Positions 27,524-35,467 of a DNA stretch of 64,000 nt are shown here, piece by piece; the stretch's first letter is position 1; each line of letters starts with the position of its first letter. Source of the DNA: an uncultured Eubacterium sp. Lineage in GTDB: Bacteria > Bacillota > Clostridia > Lachnospirales > Lachnospiraceae. The notes beneath the pieces were generated by a model. That model was not told where the DNA came from and ran no database searches. It worked only from the letters and a program-made list of their open reading frames with translations. A program made the position numbers and the translations under genes. The DNA is taken from contig CANDMI010000007.1 in assembly GCA_947385775.1 (NCBI GenBank), positions 1 through 64,000 on the forward strand, read 5' to 3'.

Positions 27524-29227
27524 TCAGAAATCGCCGCCCGGCGCGCCCTCGATCCGTACATCTTTCCCCCGAAACGCAAAGCCATATGCCCGTATCCGTT
27601 CTTTCGCAATCCCTTTTGCAAGCAAAACCGACGCATATTCCTTTTCCTGAATCTGCTTTAAAGCGTTTTTCGCCGTTACTTCCAGGGAGCCTTCACAAGC
27701 ATCCTGCACTTTAAATTCTATAAGGGCCGCAGGGTCGTTTTTTTGTAATGGCTCAAGCATTACATCATACCTGCCAAAGCCGCTCTCGCGGTTTGACGAG
27801 ATTACGTATCTGCCGCTTAGCTCCACGATCAGGCCAAGCACAAAGCCATGGTAAAACCGCTCCGGCTCGCTTTCCTCCGACGGCTTATTGCCCGTATCAA
27901 AAAAACTGAACACGCTGCGTGAAATTTTATTCATATACTGGTTCATCACCTCTACATCGTCTAAAAGCAGTGCCTTTAAAAACAGGTTATAACTGCGGTT
28001 TTCCTTTGCAAACCAACCGCGGATCAGATCCTCAAACATCAGCCGCACCTCCACATTCGTAAAGGACAGCGTATAGCGCCACCTGTCAGACAACTGGTCA
28101 AGCTCCCGCTTTTCCACCTTCAAATATCCCCCGGCCAAAAGCAGGCTCCAAATCGCCGATGCATCGTCGTCTAACTGGCTGAATACGATCTGCTCATCAA
28201 TACTCTTTACCAACGCCTGTCCATGCAAAAGCCGCTCAAAATCCGTTTTCACAGCCGCGTCCCCTTCCCGCACAAGCCTGCCGACTAAACTGTTTGAGCT
28301 TGTATTTGCCCAGTATGGGGCAAATTCTTTCCTGCTTAAAAAACCTAATATAGACCACGGATTGTAAATATTTGCAAGATTTCCAAATGTAAAACCATCA
28401 TACCACCGCCTGACCTGCTGCATGTAGCCAGACAGACCATATTCCTCCAAAGCGCGTACCACTTCGTCCTCAGTAAAGCCAAACACTTCCGCATATTTTT
28501 CTGATGTTACCGTCACAACTTCCAGATTATTCAAATCCGAAAAAATAGACTCCCTGCTTACCCTAGTGACTCCCGTCATCACCGCCCGCTCCAGATAAGG
28601 GTTTGTCTTAAACGCAGAATTAAACAACTTTCTCATAAACAACGCCAACTGCTGCCAATAGCCGTTCACATACGCTTCCTGCATCGGCGTGTCATACTCG
28701 TCCAACAGTATCACAACCCTCTTTTTATAGTACAGATACAAATATTCGGACAGCCGCTTGATGGCAATCCCCGCATCCGCATCATCCATCGTATCGGACA
28801 CCCGTCCAAAAAATTCCCGTTCCGCTTCCCCAAGCATAGGAGCTTCCAGCAAATACCGAAAACTTCTATATAAATCCTCCAAAATCCGGCACAGGCATTT
28901 GCGTACCGTCTGGTAATCCTCCCCCTTGGCGTCCGCAAAACTTAAAAAAATAACCGGATATGTCCCCTGCAAGCTTTGATAAACCTGCTCCTTCCATATT
29001 TCCATCCCCTGAAATAAATCGCTCCGCCCTGCATACCGAACAGAAAAAAACTGCTCCGTCATACGCATCGTAAGCGTCTTTCCAAACCTGCGGGGGCGGG
29101 TGATCAGCGTCACATCATCCCCGCATTCCCACCATTCCTTGATAAACCTTGTTTTATCCACATAAAAAAAATCCCCTTCCACTATCCGGGCGTAATCCTG
29201 TTTTCCAATCGCCAGCCTTCTTGCCAT
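27524..29227 (-). CDS. AAA-ATPase-like / PD-(D/E)XK nuclease domain protein
   Basis: 567 residues from ATG 29227 (AAGGAGGCGCGGCA upstream; the long upstream extension is not credible). The N-terminal AAA-like domain has the P-loop variant TRPRRFGKTLT, Walker B VVILLDEYDTP and the sensor-like TGVTRVSRES. The C-terminal segment GRYDVMLEPLQKNDPAALIEFKV is the PD-(D/E)xK core of the family once called DUF1703. Such proteins are abundant in gut Firmicutes and Bacteroidetes, often in many copies. Defence or mobile-element roles have been guessed but the function is not known. It is divergent from the AraC gene. Confidence 0.85.
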   Translation of the reverse strand: MARRLAIGKQDYARIVEGDFFYVDKTRFIKEWWECGDDVTLITRPRRFGKTLTMRMTEQFFSVRYAGRSDLFQGMEIWKEQVYQSLQGTYPVIFLSFADAKGEDYQTVRKCLCRILEDLYRSFRYLLEAPMLGEAEREFFGRVSDTMDDADAGIAIKRLSEYLYLYYKKRVVILLDEYDTPMQEAYVNGYWQQLALFMRKLFNSAFKTNPYLERAVMTGVTRVSRESIFSDLNNLEVVTVTSEKYAEVFGFTEDEVVRALEEYGLSGYMQQVRRWYDGFTFGNLANIYNPWSILGFLSRKEFAPYWANTSSNSLVGRLVREGDAAVKTDFERLLHGQALVKSIDEQIVFSQLDDDASAIWSLLLAGGYLKVEKRELDQLSDRWRYTLSFTNVEVRLMFEDLIRGWFAKENRSYNLFLKALLLDDVEVMNQYMNKISRSVFSFFDTGNKPSEESEPERFYHGFVLGLIVELSGRYVISSNRESGFGRYDVMLEPLQKNDPAALIEFKVQDACEGSLEVTAKNALKQIQEKEYASVLLAKGIAKERIRAYGFAFRGKDVRIEGAPGGDF

Positions 29228-29291
29228 TGCCGCGCCTCCTTTTTCACCATTATAAACTATCCGTCCACATCCGCGCAATCCCAATTGTTTG

Positions 29292-29320
29292 TTGCCCGCA
29301 GCCTGATTTCGATGTATGAT
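29292..29320 (+). promoter_or_regulatory. Predicted promoter of the AraC-family gene
   Basis: TTGCCC (29292-29297), a 17-bp spacer and TATGAT (29315-29320), 75 bp upstream of ATG 29395. Confidence 0.55.
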
Positions 29321-29394
29321 AGAAAAAAGAAGGCCAATGCGGGTCTGCGCGCAAAAAATGCGCCGCCCCCGGGCAGCCGCCAGAAAGGAGCCAC

Positions 29395-30345
29395 ATGAAT
29401 ACACCGCCGCTATCCAACTTAAAAGAAATCCGTCCCCACGGCACCAAATCCTTCCCCTGCGCCATTTACCAGACCCGCTCCATTGGGAAAGGCACGCTGG
29501 TGAAACACCACTGGCATGACGAGCTGGAGATCATGTATTTTTTTGAAGGGGATTTCCAGCTGGATATCAATATGGAATCCTTCTATGTCCGCTCGGAATG
29601 CATTTATTTTATCAATCCAGGGGAACTGCACAGTATCATCACCGAAAAATCCGGCAGCCCCGGGGAGGACGCCGTCGTCTTTTCTCCGGATATCCTAAGC
29701 TTTGAATCCTACGACGCTGCCCAGATGCAGCTCATCCACCCGATACAGAAAGGAAGGATGCGCTTCCCCCGCTGTCTGCTGCCGGAGCATCCGGCATTTG
29801 CGCCCGTGCGCGGCGCATTTATGGACATCATGCACTCCTTTGGACGGCCGCTGTTAGACGAATCCCCTTTGATCGAAGGGGCGGTCACCGACGATCTGAC
29901 CTGCCAGCTATATATCAAATCCTCCCTGCTGCGCATTTTAGCCGTCCTGTCCAGCTACCGCCTGTTTGTGCCTACCGAGCCAAACCACGACAAGCGGGTG
30001 GAATGCATAAAAACCGTCCTTACCTATATTAAGGAAAACTATATGGAAAAAATATACATCCGCGACCTTGCGGGTCTGGTCAATATGAACGAGCAGTATT
30101 TCTGCCGCTTTTTTAAAAAAGCCATCGGCCGCCCACCAATGGAATACGTGGCCGAATACCGAATGAAGCAGTCGGTGCGGCTTTTGGAAGAAACCGACCT
30201 GCCGGTTATGGAGGTCTGCCTGGAATGCGGCTACAACAACCTTGGAAATTTTCTAAAGGAATTTCGCAAGTACACAAAAACTACGCCGCTGCAATACCGC
30301 AAGCAGTTCCAAAGCAATAACCACCAAGCGCCGCTGCGCCCCTGA
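29395..30345 (+). CDS. AraC-family transcriptional regulator
   Basis: 316 residues. Residues about 20-110 form a cupin sugar-binding domain (KHHWHDELEIMYFFEGDFQL, then YFINPGELHSI). The C-terminal 100 residues carry two helix-turn-helix units, IYIRDLAGLVNMNEQYFCRFFKK and VMEVCLECGYNNLGNFLKEFRKY, core CGYNNLGNFLKEFRK. It sits directly upstream of two alpha-glucosidase genes on the same strand, so it probably activates them in response to an alpha-glucoside. RBS GAAAGGAGCCAC. Confidence 0.93.
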   Translation: MNTPPLSNLKEIRPHGTKSFPCAIYQTRSIGKGTLVKHHWHDELEIMYFFEGDFQLDINMESFYVRSECIYFINPGELHSIITEKSGSPGEDAVVFSPDILSFESYDAAQMQLIHPIQKGRMRFPRCLLPEHPAFAPVRGAFMDIMHSFGRPLLDESPLIEGAVTDDLTCQLYIKSSLLRILAVLSSYRLFVPTEPNHDKRVECIKTVLTYIKENYMEKIYIRDLAGLVNMNEQYFCRFFKKAIGRPPMEYVAEYRMKQSVRLLEETDLPVMEVCLECGYNNLGNFLKEFRKYTKTTPLQYRKQFQSNNHQAPLRP

Positions 30346-30382
30346 ACCGCCAGTGTAAACCAATAAAAATACAAAAAAGTCA

Positions 30383-30441
30383 AAATACCGTAGTTTTTAA
30401 TCAAATAACCGTAAGACAGAATCGGAATCCGACACTATAAT
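30383..30441 (+). promoter_or_regulatory. Glucosidase promoter with AraC-type direct repeats
   Basis: A perfect TATAAT at 30436-30441 lacks a -35. Upstream, AATACCGTAG (from 30384) and AATAACCGTAAG (from 30404) are direct repeats about two helical turns apart, the usual layout of AraC-family sites. A near-palindrome TCGGAATCCGA (30422-30432) abuts the -10. Confidence 0.55.
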
Positions 30442-30506
30442 TAACAATATAAACAAGAACGAACCGGTAACACAACCGAAAATCATACAAAACGGGAGGC
30501 AAAAAA

Positions 30507-32174
30507 ATGACAAAAAAATGGTGGCACGACAAGGTAGCGTATCAGATTTATCCAAAGAGCTTTTACGATTCAAACGGGGACGGCATCGGCGATATCCCTG
30601 GCATTATCCAAAAGCTGGACTATTTGCAGGATCTGGGCGTAGACATTATCTGGCTTTCTCCATGCTATCCGTCCCCGCTGGCGGACCAGGGCTATGATAT
30701 TTCCGACTATTATAATATCGACCCGCGCTTTGGCACATTAGCGGATATGGAGCAGCTGATCGCGGAAGCAAAAAAACGGAATATGTACATACTAATGGAT
30801 CTGGTTGTCAACCATTGCTCGGACGAACACGAATGGTTCCAGAAAGCCTGCCAAGACCCGGACGGCAAATACGGCAATTTCTTTTACCTGCGGGATAAAA
30901 AAGACGGGGAGCTTCCGACCAACTGGCGTTCCTACTTCGGCGGCCCGGTATGGGAAGACCTGCCAGGCACAGATAAGCAATACCTGCATGTGTTCCATAA
31001 AAAGCAGCCGGATTTAAACTGGGAAAATCCGGAAGTTCGTGAGGAAGTGTACAAAAACATCAACTGGTGGCTGGATAAAGGGCTTGGCGGGTTCCGCATC
31101 GACGCGATTATCAATATCAAAAAAGCCCTGCCGATGAAAAGCTACGAGCCAGACCGCGCCGACGGCCTTTGCAGCATCAAAACGATGTTAAAGGAAGCAA
31201 AGGGCATCGGGGAATTTTTAGGCGAAATGCGCGACCGCACCTTTCAAAAATACGACGCGTTTTCCGTAGGGGAAGTGTTCGACGAAAAACCGGAGGAAGT
31301 GCCGGATTTCATCGGTGAAAACGGCTATTTTTCCAGCATGTTTGACTTTAACGAAACAATATTCGGCACAAGTGAAAAGGGCTGGTACGACGCTGCTCCT
31401 ATCACTCCGGACGACTATAAAAAATGCTGCTTTGACGCGCAAAAGAAAGTGAAAGGCATTGGATTTTTGTCCAATATCATTGAAAACCACGACGAACCGC
31501 GTGGGGTTAGCCGCTACATCCCAGAGGGCGATTGCAGCCCACACAGCAAAAAAATGCTTGCCACGTTGTATTTCATGCTGCGGGGCCTGCCGTTTATCTA
31601 TCAGGGCCAGGAGCTTGGCATGGAAAATGTTCCGTTTTCTTCCATAGATGAAGTGGACGATATTTCCTCACTGGACGAATATCAGGTAGCGCTGGATGCC
31701 GGAGTTTCCAGCAAAGACGCGTTAAAGGCAGTTGCCCGGTTCAGCCGCGACAACGCAAGGACTCCGATGCAGTGGTCAAAGGAAAAAAACGCCGGATTTA
31801 CAGACGGCACGCCTTGGTTAAAGGCAAATCCAAATTACACCACGATTAACGCGGCTGACCAGCAGGACGACCCGGATTCCGTAAGGAGCTTTTACAAAAA
31901 ATTAATCGCCCTGCGCAAAGCCCCGGCATACAAAGAAACGGTTGTATACGGCGAGCTGGAGCCGGTATGGGAGGAGCGCCATAACCTGATGGCATATTAC
32001 CGCAAAGGGGATAAAACCCTTTTGGTTGTAGGAAATTACCAGAATGAAGAGCAGGAGATCACGCTGCCAGGCGAAGTAAAAAATATTTTGCTGAATAATT
32101 ATCAGGATGTGGCGCAAAACGGGAATACGATCCGGATGCATGGATATCAGGCATTCATTTTAGAACTTGCATAG
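30507..32174 (+). CDS. malL: GH13 alpha-glucosidase (probable alpha-1,4-preferring)
   Basis: 555 residues, no signal peptide, so a cytoplasmic exo-glucosidase of the GH13_31 (oligo-1,6-glucosidase/alpha-glucosidase) group: N-terminal YQIYPKSFYDSNGDGIGD and region V QPDLNWENP. Catalytic residues: nucleophile Asp about 199 in GGFRIDAI, acid/base Glu in FSVGEVFDE, and Asp in IENHDEP. The residue after the nucleophile is Ala. In this group Val there goes with alpha-1,6 cleavage and Ala or Thr with alpha-1,4, so maltose-type substrates are likely. RBS CGGGAGGCAAAAAA. First gene after the AraC promoter. Confidence 0.92.
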   Translation: MTKKWWHDKVAYQIYPKSFYDSNGDGIGDIPGIIQKLDYLQDLGVDIIWLSPCYPSPLADQGYDISDYYNIDPRFGTLADMEQLIAEAKKRNMYILMDLVVNHCSDEHEWFQKACQDPDGKYGNFFYLRDKKDGELPTNWRSYFGGPVWEDLPGTDKQYLHVFHKKQPDLNWENPEVREEVYKNINWWLDKGLGGFRIDAIINIKKALPMKSYEPDRADGLCSIKTMLKEAKGIGEFLGEMRDRTFQKYDAFSVGEVFDEKPEEVPDFIGENGYFSSMFDFNETIFGTSEKGWYDAAPITPDDYKKCCFDAQKKVKGIGFLSNIIENHDEPRGVSRYIPEGDCSPHSKKMLATLYFMLRGLPFIYQGQELGMENVPFSSIDEVDDISSLDEYQVALDAGVSSKDALKAVARFSRDNARTPMQWSKEKNAGFTDGTPWLKANPNYTTINAADQQDDPDSVRSFYKKLIALRKAPAYKETVVYGELEPVWEERHNLMAYYRKGDKTLLVVGNYQNEEQEITLPGEVKNILLNNYQDVAQNGNTIRMHGYQAFILELA

Positions 32175-32243
32175 TTCCGTAAGGCGTGCAGTATCACGAT
32201 ATAACAAAAAAGACAAAAATAAATTAAGAAAGGAAAATAAAAT

Positions 32244-33938
32244 ATGAAAAAAACATGGTGGAAAGAAGCGGTCATTTACCAGATTTATCCGCGCAGCTTT
32301 ATGGACAGCAACGGCGACGGCATTGGCGATTTAAAAGGAGTTACGAGCAGGCTGGATTACCTGAAATATTTAGGGATCGACGTGATCTGGCTCTCCCCGA
32401 TCTACAAATCTCCAAACGATGACAACGGCTACGATATCAGCGATTACCGGGATATTATGGACGAGTTTGGCACGATGGAGGACTTTGACGAAATGCTTGC
32501 CGAGGCCCACAAGCGCGGCATCCGCATCGTGATGGATCTTGTTGTCAACCATACCTCCGACGAGCACAAATGGTTTATGGAAAGCCGCAGCTCGAAGGAC
32601 AACGAATACCGCGACTATTACATCTGGCGGGAAGGAAAAAATAAGGACGCATCCACTCCGCCAAACAACTGGGGCTCCTGCTTTAGCGGCTCCGCATGGC
32701 AGTACGATGAACAGACCGAAATGTTTTATCTGCACCTGTTCTCGAAAAAGCAGCCGGATTTAAACTGGGACAATGAAAAGGTGCGCAATGCTGTATTTGA
32801 TATGATGACCTGGTGGTGCGACAAGGGCATTGACGGCTTCCGCATGGATGTCATCAATATGATCTCCAAGACAAAGGAATTGCCGGACGGCGAAATTAAA
32901 GATCTCTACGGCGACTATGGCCCATATGCGGTCAACGGCCCGAACATCCATAAATATTTACAGGAAATGAACCAAAAGGTGCTGTCCAAATACGACATTA
33001 TGACCGTAGGGGAAACGCCAAGCGTTACAACCGAGCTGGCAAAACAGTACGCCGGAGAGGACACCCACGAGCTGAACATGGTGTTCCAGTTTGAACATGT
33101 GGATATGGGCATCGGCGAAAAGTATGGAAAATGGAACGACAATAAGCCTTCTTTAGTGGAATTAAAAAAGATCATGTCCCGCTGGCAGACCGATTTATAC
33201 GGCGTTGCATGGAACAGCCTGTTTTGGGATAACCACGACCAGCCAAGGGCCGTATCCCGCTTTGGCGACGACCGCCCGCAGTACCGCGAGGCTTCCGCGA
33301 AAATGCTTGCCACCTGCCTGCATATGATGCAAGGCTCCCCATACGTTTACCAGGGCGAGGAGCTTGGCATGACCAACTATCCGTTCCAAAGCCCAAAAGA
33401 TTTCCGGGACATTGAAAGCATCAACGCCTACGAGGAATGGTGCGCCCAGGGTCGCGTATCCCATGAGGACTTTTGGCCATGCATCATCGCGCGCAGCCGC
33501 GACAACGCGAGAACTCCGGTGCAATGGGACGACACCGAAAACGCAGGCTTTACAACCGGAACTCCTTGGATCGCGGTAAACCCGAATTATAAGGAGATCA
33601 ATGCAAAAGCTGAGACGGCGGATGAAAACTCGGTATTCCACTATTATAAAAAGCTGATCGCTTTACGCAAGACGCATCCGGTTATGGTTTATGGAAAGTA
33701 TGAGCTGCTTTTGGCGGACAGCGAGGAGTTATACGCTTATACCAGAACGATGGAAGAGGATGGCGCGGAGTCGAACGAAAAACTGCTGGTAGTATGCAAC
33801 TTTGTTGACCATGAGGTTTCCTTTACGATACCGGATGAGTTTGTTGGGGCTTCCTGCCTGATTTCTAATATGGAGAATGATTACAGCAGGAATGAGGTTA
33901 CGGTGAAACCGTATGAAGCGTTTGTTTTGGTAAAATAG
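32244..33938 (+). CDS. GH13 alpha-glucosidase (probable oligo-1,6-glucosidase)
   Basis: 564 residues, cytoplasmic, a paralogue of the gene before it: YQIYPRSFMDSNGDGIGD, region V QPDLNWDNE, nucleophile in DGFRMDVINM, acid/base in MTVGETPSV, third Asp in FWDNHDQPR. Val follows the nucleophile, the alpha-1,6 (isomaltose, panose) signature. With its neighbour it would cover both bond types in starch or isomalto-oligosaccharide breakdown products. RBS AAGAAAGGAAAATAAAAT. The 69-bp gap has no terminator, so the two are probably cotranscribed. A strong terminator follows. Confidence 0.92.
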   Translation: MKKTWWKEAVIYQIYPRSFMDSNGDGIGDLKGVTSRLDYLKYLGIDVIWLSPIYKSPNDDNGYDISDYRDIMDEFGTMEDFDEMLAEAHKRGIRIVMDLVVNHTSDEHKWFMESRSSKDNEYRDYYIWREGKNKDASTPPNNWGSCFSGSAWQYDEQTEMFYLHLFSKKQPDLNWDNEKVRNAVFDMMTWWCDKGIDGFRMDVINMISKTKELPDGEIKDLYGDYGPYAVNGPNIHKYLQEMNQKVLSKYDIMTVGETPSVTTELAKQYAGEDTHELNMVFQFEHVDMGIGEKYGKWNDNKPSLVELKKIMSRWQTDLYGVAWNSLFWDNHDQPRAVSRFGDDRPQYREASAKMLATCLHMMQGSPYVYQGEELGMTNYPFQSPKDFRDIESINAYEEWCAQGRVSHEDFWPCIIARSRDNARTPVQWDDTENAGFTTGTPWIAVNPNYKEINAKAETADENSVFHYYKKLIALRKTHPVMVYGKYELLLADSEELYAYTRTMEEDGAESNEKLLVVCNFVDHEVSFTIPDEFVGASCLISNMENDYSRNEVTVKPYEAFVLVK

Positions 33939-34034
33939 GAATTTGATATTTGAATATGGAAACAAAATGAAATTTCTGATTAAAAATCGGAATTCCTATA
34001 AAGTAAAATAATTTCTGAAATATAAATAAAATTT

Positions 34035-34074
34035 CCCGCAGCATGGAATTTAAAATGCTGCGGGATGAATTTTT
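34035..34074 (+). terminator. Terminator of the glucosidase operon
   Basis: CCCGCAGCAT (34035-34044) and ATGCTGCGGG (34055-34064), a perfect 10-bp stem followed by ATGAATTTTTG. Confidence 0.85.
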
Positions 34075-34089
34075 GATTTTTGTAAAATC

Positions 34090-34587
34090 TTAGTTGGCAT
34101 TTGATCCTCTCCCATTTTTCTGTCTCCTCAACAACTCCCCCACTTCCGCCATTCCCAAAGGCTCACCGCTATTCAGCCTTAAATCTTCTATCCCCTTTCT
34201 GATACGCTCCTGCGTTTGAAAATCAAAATATGACAACAACAGCTCCCGCGTTATATCCGGCCCTTGCCGCATTTGAATCGATTGCACCCCATCCATCACA
34301 AGCAGGCTTTCCAGCAAATCTGTTTCGTTTGCTATCGCTGCATTCAACAAAATCGATTCGATCATCTGCGGCTCCATCCCCCGCCTTACCAGCTTTAACC
34401 CGTAGCTAAGCATAGGGGCAATTTCCGCGCTATCCTCGTAAATCTCAATCACAGCAATTCCGGATACAAAAACCTCCTGGTTGATCTTTAAAATACCCTT
34501 AAGCATATTCGCCTGTTTTTGCCGGTTTTCCTTTGAATCATCCCGTTTCAGGCAGCGACGCAGGGCAAGCATGGTTTCTAGTTTCAT
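34090..34587 (-). CDS. Hypothetical protein with a MotA-like segment
   Basis: 165 residues from ATG 34587 (GGAGGATTGTAT upstream; the TTG two codons earlier is too close to the ribosome binding site). No TM or signal. Residues about 30-85 (EVFVSGIAVIEIYEDSAEI ... GLKLVRRGMEPQMIESIL) recall the cytoplasmic helix of the flagellar stator MotA, where GLLALEE...GLQLVVDGTDPE is typical. The MotA transmembrane helices are absent. This is a resemblance by eye only, so function is open. It is alone, with a strong promoter and a 12-bp palindrome in its leader. Confidence 0.6.
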   Translation of the reverse strand: MKLETMLALRRCLKRDDSKENRQKQANMLKGILKINQEVFVSGIAVIEIYEDSAEIAPMLSYGLKLVRRGMEPQMIESILLNAAIANETDLLESLLVMDGVQSIQMRQGPDITRELLLSYFDFQTQERIRKGIEDLRLNSGEPLGMAEVGELLRRQKNGRGSNAN

Positions 34588-34690
34588 ATACAATCCTCCA
34601 TTTGCATACGGCGCGATTTCTCATACGCTGCACGCAGTCCTTATCGAAAGACGCGATATCGGGTTTTACAGCGTTTTCTATATAGTTATA

Positions 34691-34702
34691 ATAGATATCT
34701 AT
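34691..34702 (-). promoter_or_regulatory. Operator-like palindrome downstream of the hypothetical gene's promoter
   Basis: ATAGATATCTAT is a perfect 12-bp palindrome 19 bp downstream of the -10, in the early leader, where a repressor could act. Confidence 0.3.
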
Positions 34703-34720
34703 GATATTTCATTTGACAAC

Positions 34721-34748
34721 ATCATAGCATTTTGATAAAAATTGTCAA
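34721..34748 (-). promoter_or_regulatory. Strong predicted promoter of the hypothetical gene
   Basis: On the minus strand a consensus TTGACA (34743-34748), 16-bp spacer and TATGAT (34721-34726). The implied leader is about 125 nt. Confidence 0.65.
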
Positions 34749-34834
34749 GCAAGAAGAACAATGAGCCGGATTCCGTTAAAGTGAAGCCAAAGGCTGAACT
34801 GTTACAACGTTGACGCAAAATTGCGTAAAGGCTA

Positions 34835-34863
34835 TTGCAATCAAACCTAAGATATGCTATAGT
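34835..34863 (+). promoter_or_regulatory. Promoter of the antitoxin antisense RNA
   Basis: TTGCAA (34835-34840), a 17-bp spacer and TATAGT (34858-34863) on the plus strand. It points at the 3' end of the small toxin gene. Confidence 0.65.
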
Positions 34864-34869
34864 AAAAAC

Positions 34870-34957
34870 AAAAGGAGTAACCGCCCACAAAGTGGTTTAC
34901 CTCCCAGATGGCTAAAGCCTACCTGTCTCGGCAAAGTACAAGGTAGGCTTATTTATT
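34870..34957 (+). ncRNA. Predicted type I antitoxin RNA
   Basis: From the promoter at 34835-34863 a plus-strand RNA of about 85 nt would run to the hairpin at 34915-34950, followed by ATTTATTT. It holds a CCCAC-AAA-GTGG hairpin and ACCTCCC (34899-34905), which is complementary to the toxin's ribosome binding site GGGAGGT. It would also pair with the 3' end of the convergent toxin mRNA. The layout resembles the Fst/par and TxpA/RatA type I systems. Its existence is inferred from sequence. Confidence 0.6.
34915..34950. terminator. Shared bidirectional terminator of toxin and antitoxin RNAs
   Basis: AAGCCTACCT (34915-34924) and AGGTAGGCTT (34941-34950), a perfect 10-bp stem. U-rich sequence follows on the plus strand. 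On the minus strand the hairpin comes just after the toxin stop codon. Confidence 0.75.
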
Positions 34958-35048
34958 TCCGCTTGTTGTTCCTATCTATGTAGGCAAGCAATGCGATCAG
35001 GAAATTACCGCCCAAAAGTAACAGGCTAAGAACTTGGAATGTATCCAT
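34953..35048 (-). CDS. Holin-like small hydrophobic toxin (type I TA)
   Basis: A 31-residue peptide starting MDTFQVLSLLLLGG, with a single TM helix and a basic tail ending AYIDRNNKRK. This is the pattern of the 'putative holin-like toxin' family (Hol_Tox), membrane-active toxins of type I systems in Firmicutes. The ATG at 35048 has a near-perfect AAGGGAGGTGGTGCAG ribosome binding site. The 5' leader contains CCTCCCT, able to pair with AGGGAGG and hide that site. A convergent antisense RNA and a shared terminator complete the locus. The gene is shorter than usual ORF cut-offs. Confidence 0.85.
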   Translation of the reverse strand: MDTFQVLSLLLLGGNFLIALLAYIDRNNKRK

Positions 35049-35055
35049 CTGCACC

Positions 35056-35086
35056 ACCTCCCTTCTTTAATTTAAGTTAGGGAGGC
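35056..35086 (-). promoter_or_regulatory. Hairpin sequestering the toxin ribosome binding site
   Basis: In the toxin mRNA, CCTCCCT upstream pairs with AGGGAGG of the Shine-Dalgarno across a 15-nt AT-rich loop. GAGGTGGTG occurs both before the hairpin and at the Shine-Dalgarno itself. Such self-sequestration is common in type I toxin messages. Confidence 0.6.
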
Positions 35087-35117
35087 TCACCACCTCGTAA
35101 CACGATTACTCTTTTAA

Positions 35118-35146
35118 ACTATATCACATCTTTAAACACTCCACAA
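35118..35146 (-). promoter_or_regulatory. Promoter of the small toxin mRNA
   Basis: On the minus strand TTGTGG (35141-35146), 17-bp spacer and TATAGT (35118-35123) with an extended -10 TG. The mRNA would be about 200 nt, ending at the shared terminator. Confidence 0.6.
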
Positions 35147-35149
35147 CAA

Positions 35150-35467
35150 TATTTTTCATCACATATTAAAAGGATATCAGTTTGCTGCCTTTATTGTATC
35201 ATGCCTTTTCTCTTTTTGCCATATCTATTTATTTGCTTTGCAAGCCGCCTGGTATGCTGTCTGCACGAATAACCACCTGTGCATAGGCCACAAACTAAGT
35301 GTATTTTCCAAGAAACCGATTGAATAAGATTGCAAACTGAACCGTCTCCAAAAAAGAATGGCTTGGAACATTCCTAAGAACGCGTTTGGGCTTTCCTATC
35401 TAAAAAAACTGTGTTATAATACATGAAACAAAAAAGGAAGTAAAAACGATAATCAAGGGGTATAAAA
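35150..35467. other. Intergenic region before the hybrid kinase
   Basis: AT-rich, no gene found on either strand. A consensus TATAAT at 35415-35420, without a clear -35, probably serves the hybrid kinase, whose ribosome binding site is AAGGGGTATAAAA. Confidence 0.5.
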
